Shown here in pieces: positions 5,035 to 5,222 of a stretch of 5,222 nt of DNA. The notes beneath the pieces were generated by a model. It worked only from the letters and a program-made list of their open reading frames with translations. It had not been told where the DNA came from and searched no databases. The translations under genes and the position numbers were made by a program. This DNA is from Nitrospirota bacterium (GTDB lineage Bacteria; Nitrospirota; UBA9217), in NCBI GenBank assembly GCA_027456925.1, contig DAIDTZ010000242.1, positions 1-5,222 of the forward strand. The letters run 5' to 3'. Within the stretch, counting starts at the first letter, position 1. Each line of letters opens with the position of its first letter.

Positions 5035-5090
5035 ACCTGAACGATCGAGAGGGTCGCTAAAAACGCGCCCCTCAGCGTCACGTTGAAGGT
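5035..5090 (+). repeat. Imperfect nested hairpin after the membrane protein gene
   Basis: The outer arms ACCT-G-AACG (5035-5043) and CGTT-GA-AGGT (5081-5090) can pair with a bulge. The inner arms GAGGG (5049-5053) and CCCTC (5069-5073) enclose a further CGC/GCG pair around an A-rich loop. There is no T tract, so it is a poor terminator. It begins 12 bases after the stop codon. The role is unknown. Confidence 0.4.
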
Positions 5091-5108
5091 GTAGAAAAAG
5101 TCATTTTA

Positions 5109-5117
5109 TGCTATAGT
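5109..5117 (+). promoter_or_regulatory. Extended -10 promoter for the transposase gene at the right edge
   Basis: TGCTATAGT has the extended TG motif and a -10 hexamer (TATAGT) one mismatch from consensus. No good -35 is visible 17 bases upstream. Transcription would start near 5124, leaving about 50 bases of leader before ATG 5173. Confidence 0.5.
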
Positions 5118-5172
5118 AGCGCCATCGATACGCACTTCTGAACCATCAAAACCCCTCACCCACGGGAGGAGT

Positions 5173-5222
5173 ATGGCGAAGTACAAAGAGTACGACTATT
5201 CCCAAGGCAAGTTCATACCTCT
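5173..5222 (+). CDS. Start of an IS1182-like transposase gene (cut by window edge)
   Basis: Only 16 complete codons are visible: MAKYKEYDYSQGKFIP. From memory, this opening resembles the N-terminus of IS1182-like (IS5/IS4-related, DDE, DUF772-containing) transposases, which begin M-A-x-Y-K-x-Y-x-Y-x-Q-G-x-F-I-P. GGAGG at 5165-5169 lies 3 bases before the ATG. The element's left inverted repeat should lie between about 5024 and 5110 but cannot be identified without its other end. If the call is right, this is a second mobile element, of a different family, within 700 bp of the IS1111-type element. Confidence 0.65.
   Translation, partial: MAKYKEYDYSQGKFIP

Noticed and set aside
5023..5063. AGCGAC…GTCGCT inverted repeat followed by AAAAA as a terminator of the membrane protein gene
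   Set aside because: The stem is only 6 bp with a 24-base loop, and the run that follows is A on the + strand, so it cannot work as an intrinsic terminator there.

Overview
The window is bacterial DNA made of at least two kinds of sequence. The left half (about 1-2670) is GC-rich, tightly packed and all on the + strand. The right half (about 2670-5222) is accessory DNA with one insertion sequence, a lower-GC block with an orphan membrane protein gene, and the start of a second transposase gene. The sequence does not fix the organism. A GC-rich bacterium of the Nitrospirota or Desulfobacterota kind would fit, but that is a guess.

Left half: a compact Ser/Thr phospho-signalling operon. An FHA (phosphothreonine-binding) reading frame (111-512) is followed with no gap by a PP2C-family protein phosphatase (513-1274). 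Four bases later comes a membrane-anchored Hanks-type Ser/Thr kinase (1279-2592), and a strong intrinsic terminator closes the operon (2622-2668). In the expected circuit the kinase phosphorylates targets, the phosphatase reverses this, and the FHA protein reads the mark. Two of the three parts carry unexpected lesions. The FHA frame holds two consecutive in-frame stops (TAA TGA, 342-347) in the middle of an otherwise complete domain. The kinase has Glu in place of the DFG-motif Asp (E149, codon 1723-1725). The phosphatase looks intact. An upstream reading frame, open from the window edge, ends in an ATGA overlap with the FHA start, so the operon may extend leftwards.

Middle: a complete IS110-family element of the IS1111 type, placed at 2941-4488 (about 1.55 kb). 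It has an intact DEDD transposase on the - strand, 14-bp perfect subterminal inverted repeats, and a long non-coding stretch downstream of the transposase. That stretch can fold through a long-range 15-bp stem (3027-3041 with 3179-3193, one mismatch). It also contains 7-base segments matching the element end and the flanking target in the orientation expected of guides in a bridge RNA / seekRNA. Joining the two ends as in a circular intermediate would assemble a near-consensus promoter (TTGACA, 18 bp, CATAAT) reading into the transposase. This is the richest part of the window.

Right: removing the element joins a short open frame across the insertion point (2890-2940 + 4489-4632), perhaps a small gene that the IS split. 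Next come a 117-residue three-helix membrane protein of unknown function (4670-5023), an imperfect hairpin region, and an extended -10 promoter. The window ends 50 bases into a gene whose first residues resemble IS1182-like transposases (5173-5222). The right half therefore looks like a landing zone for mobile DNA next to the signalling operon.
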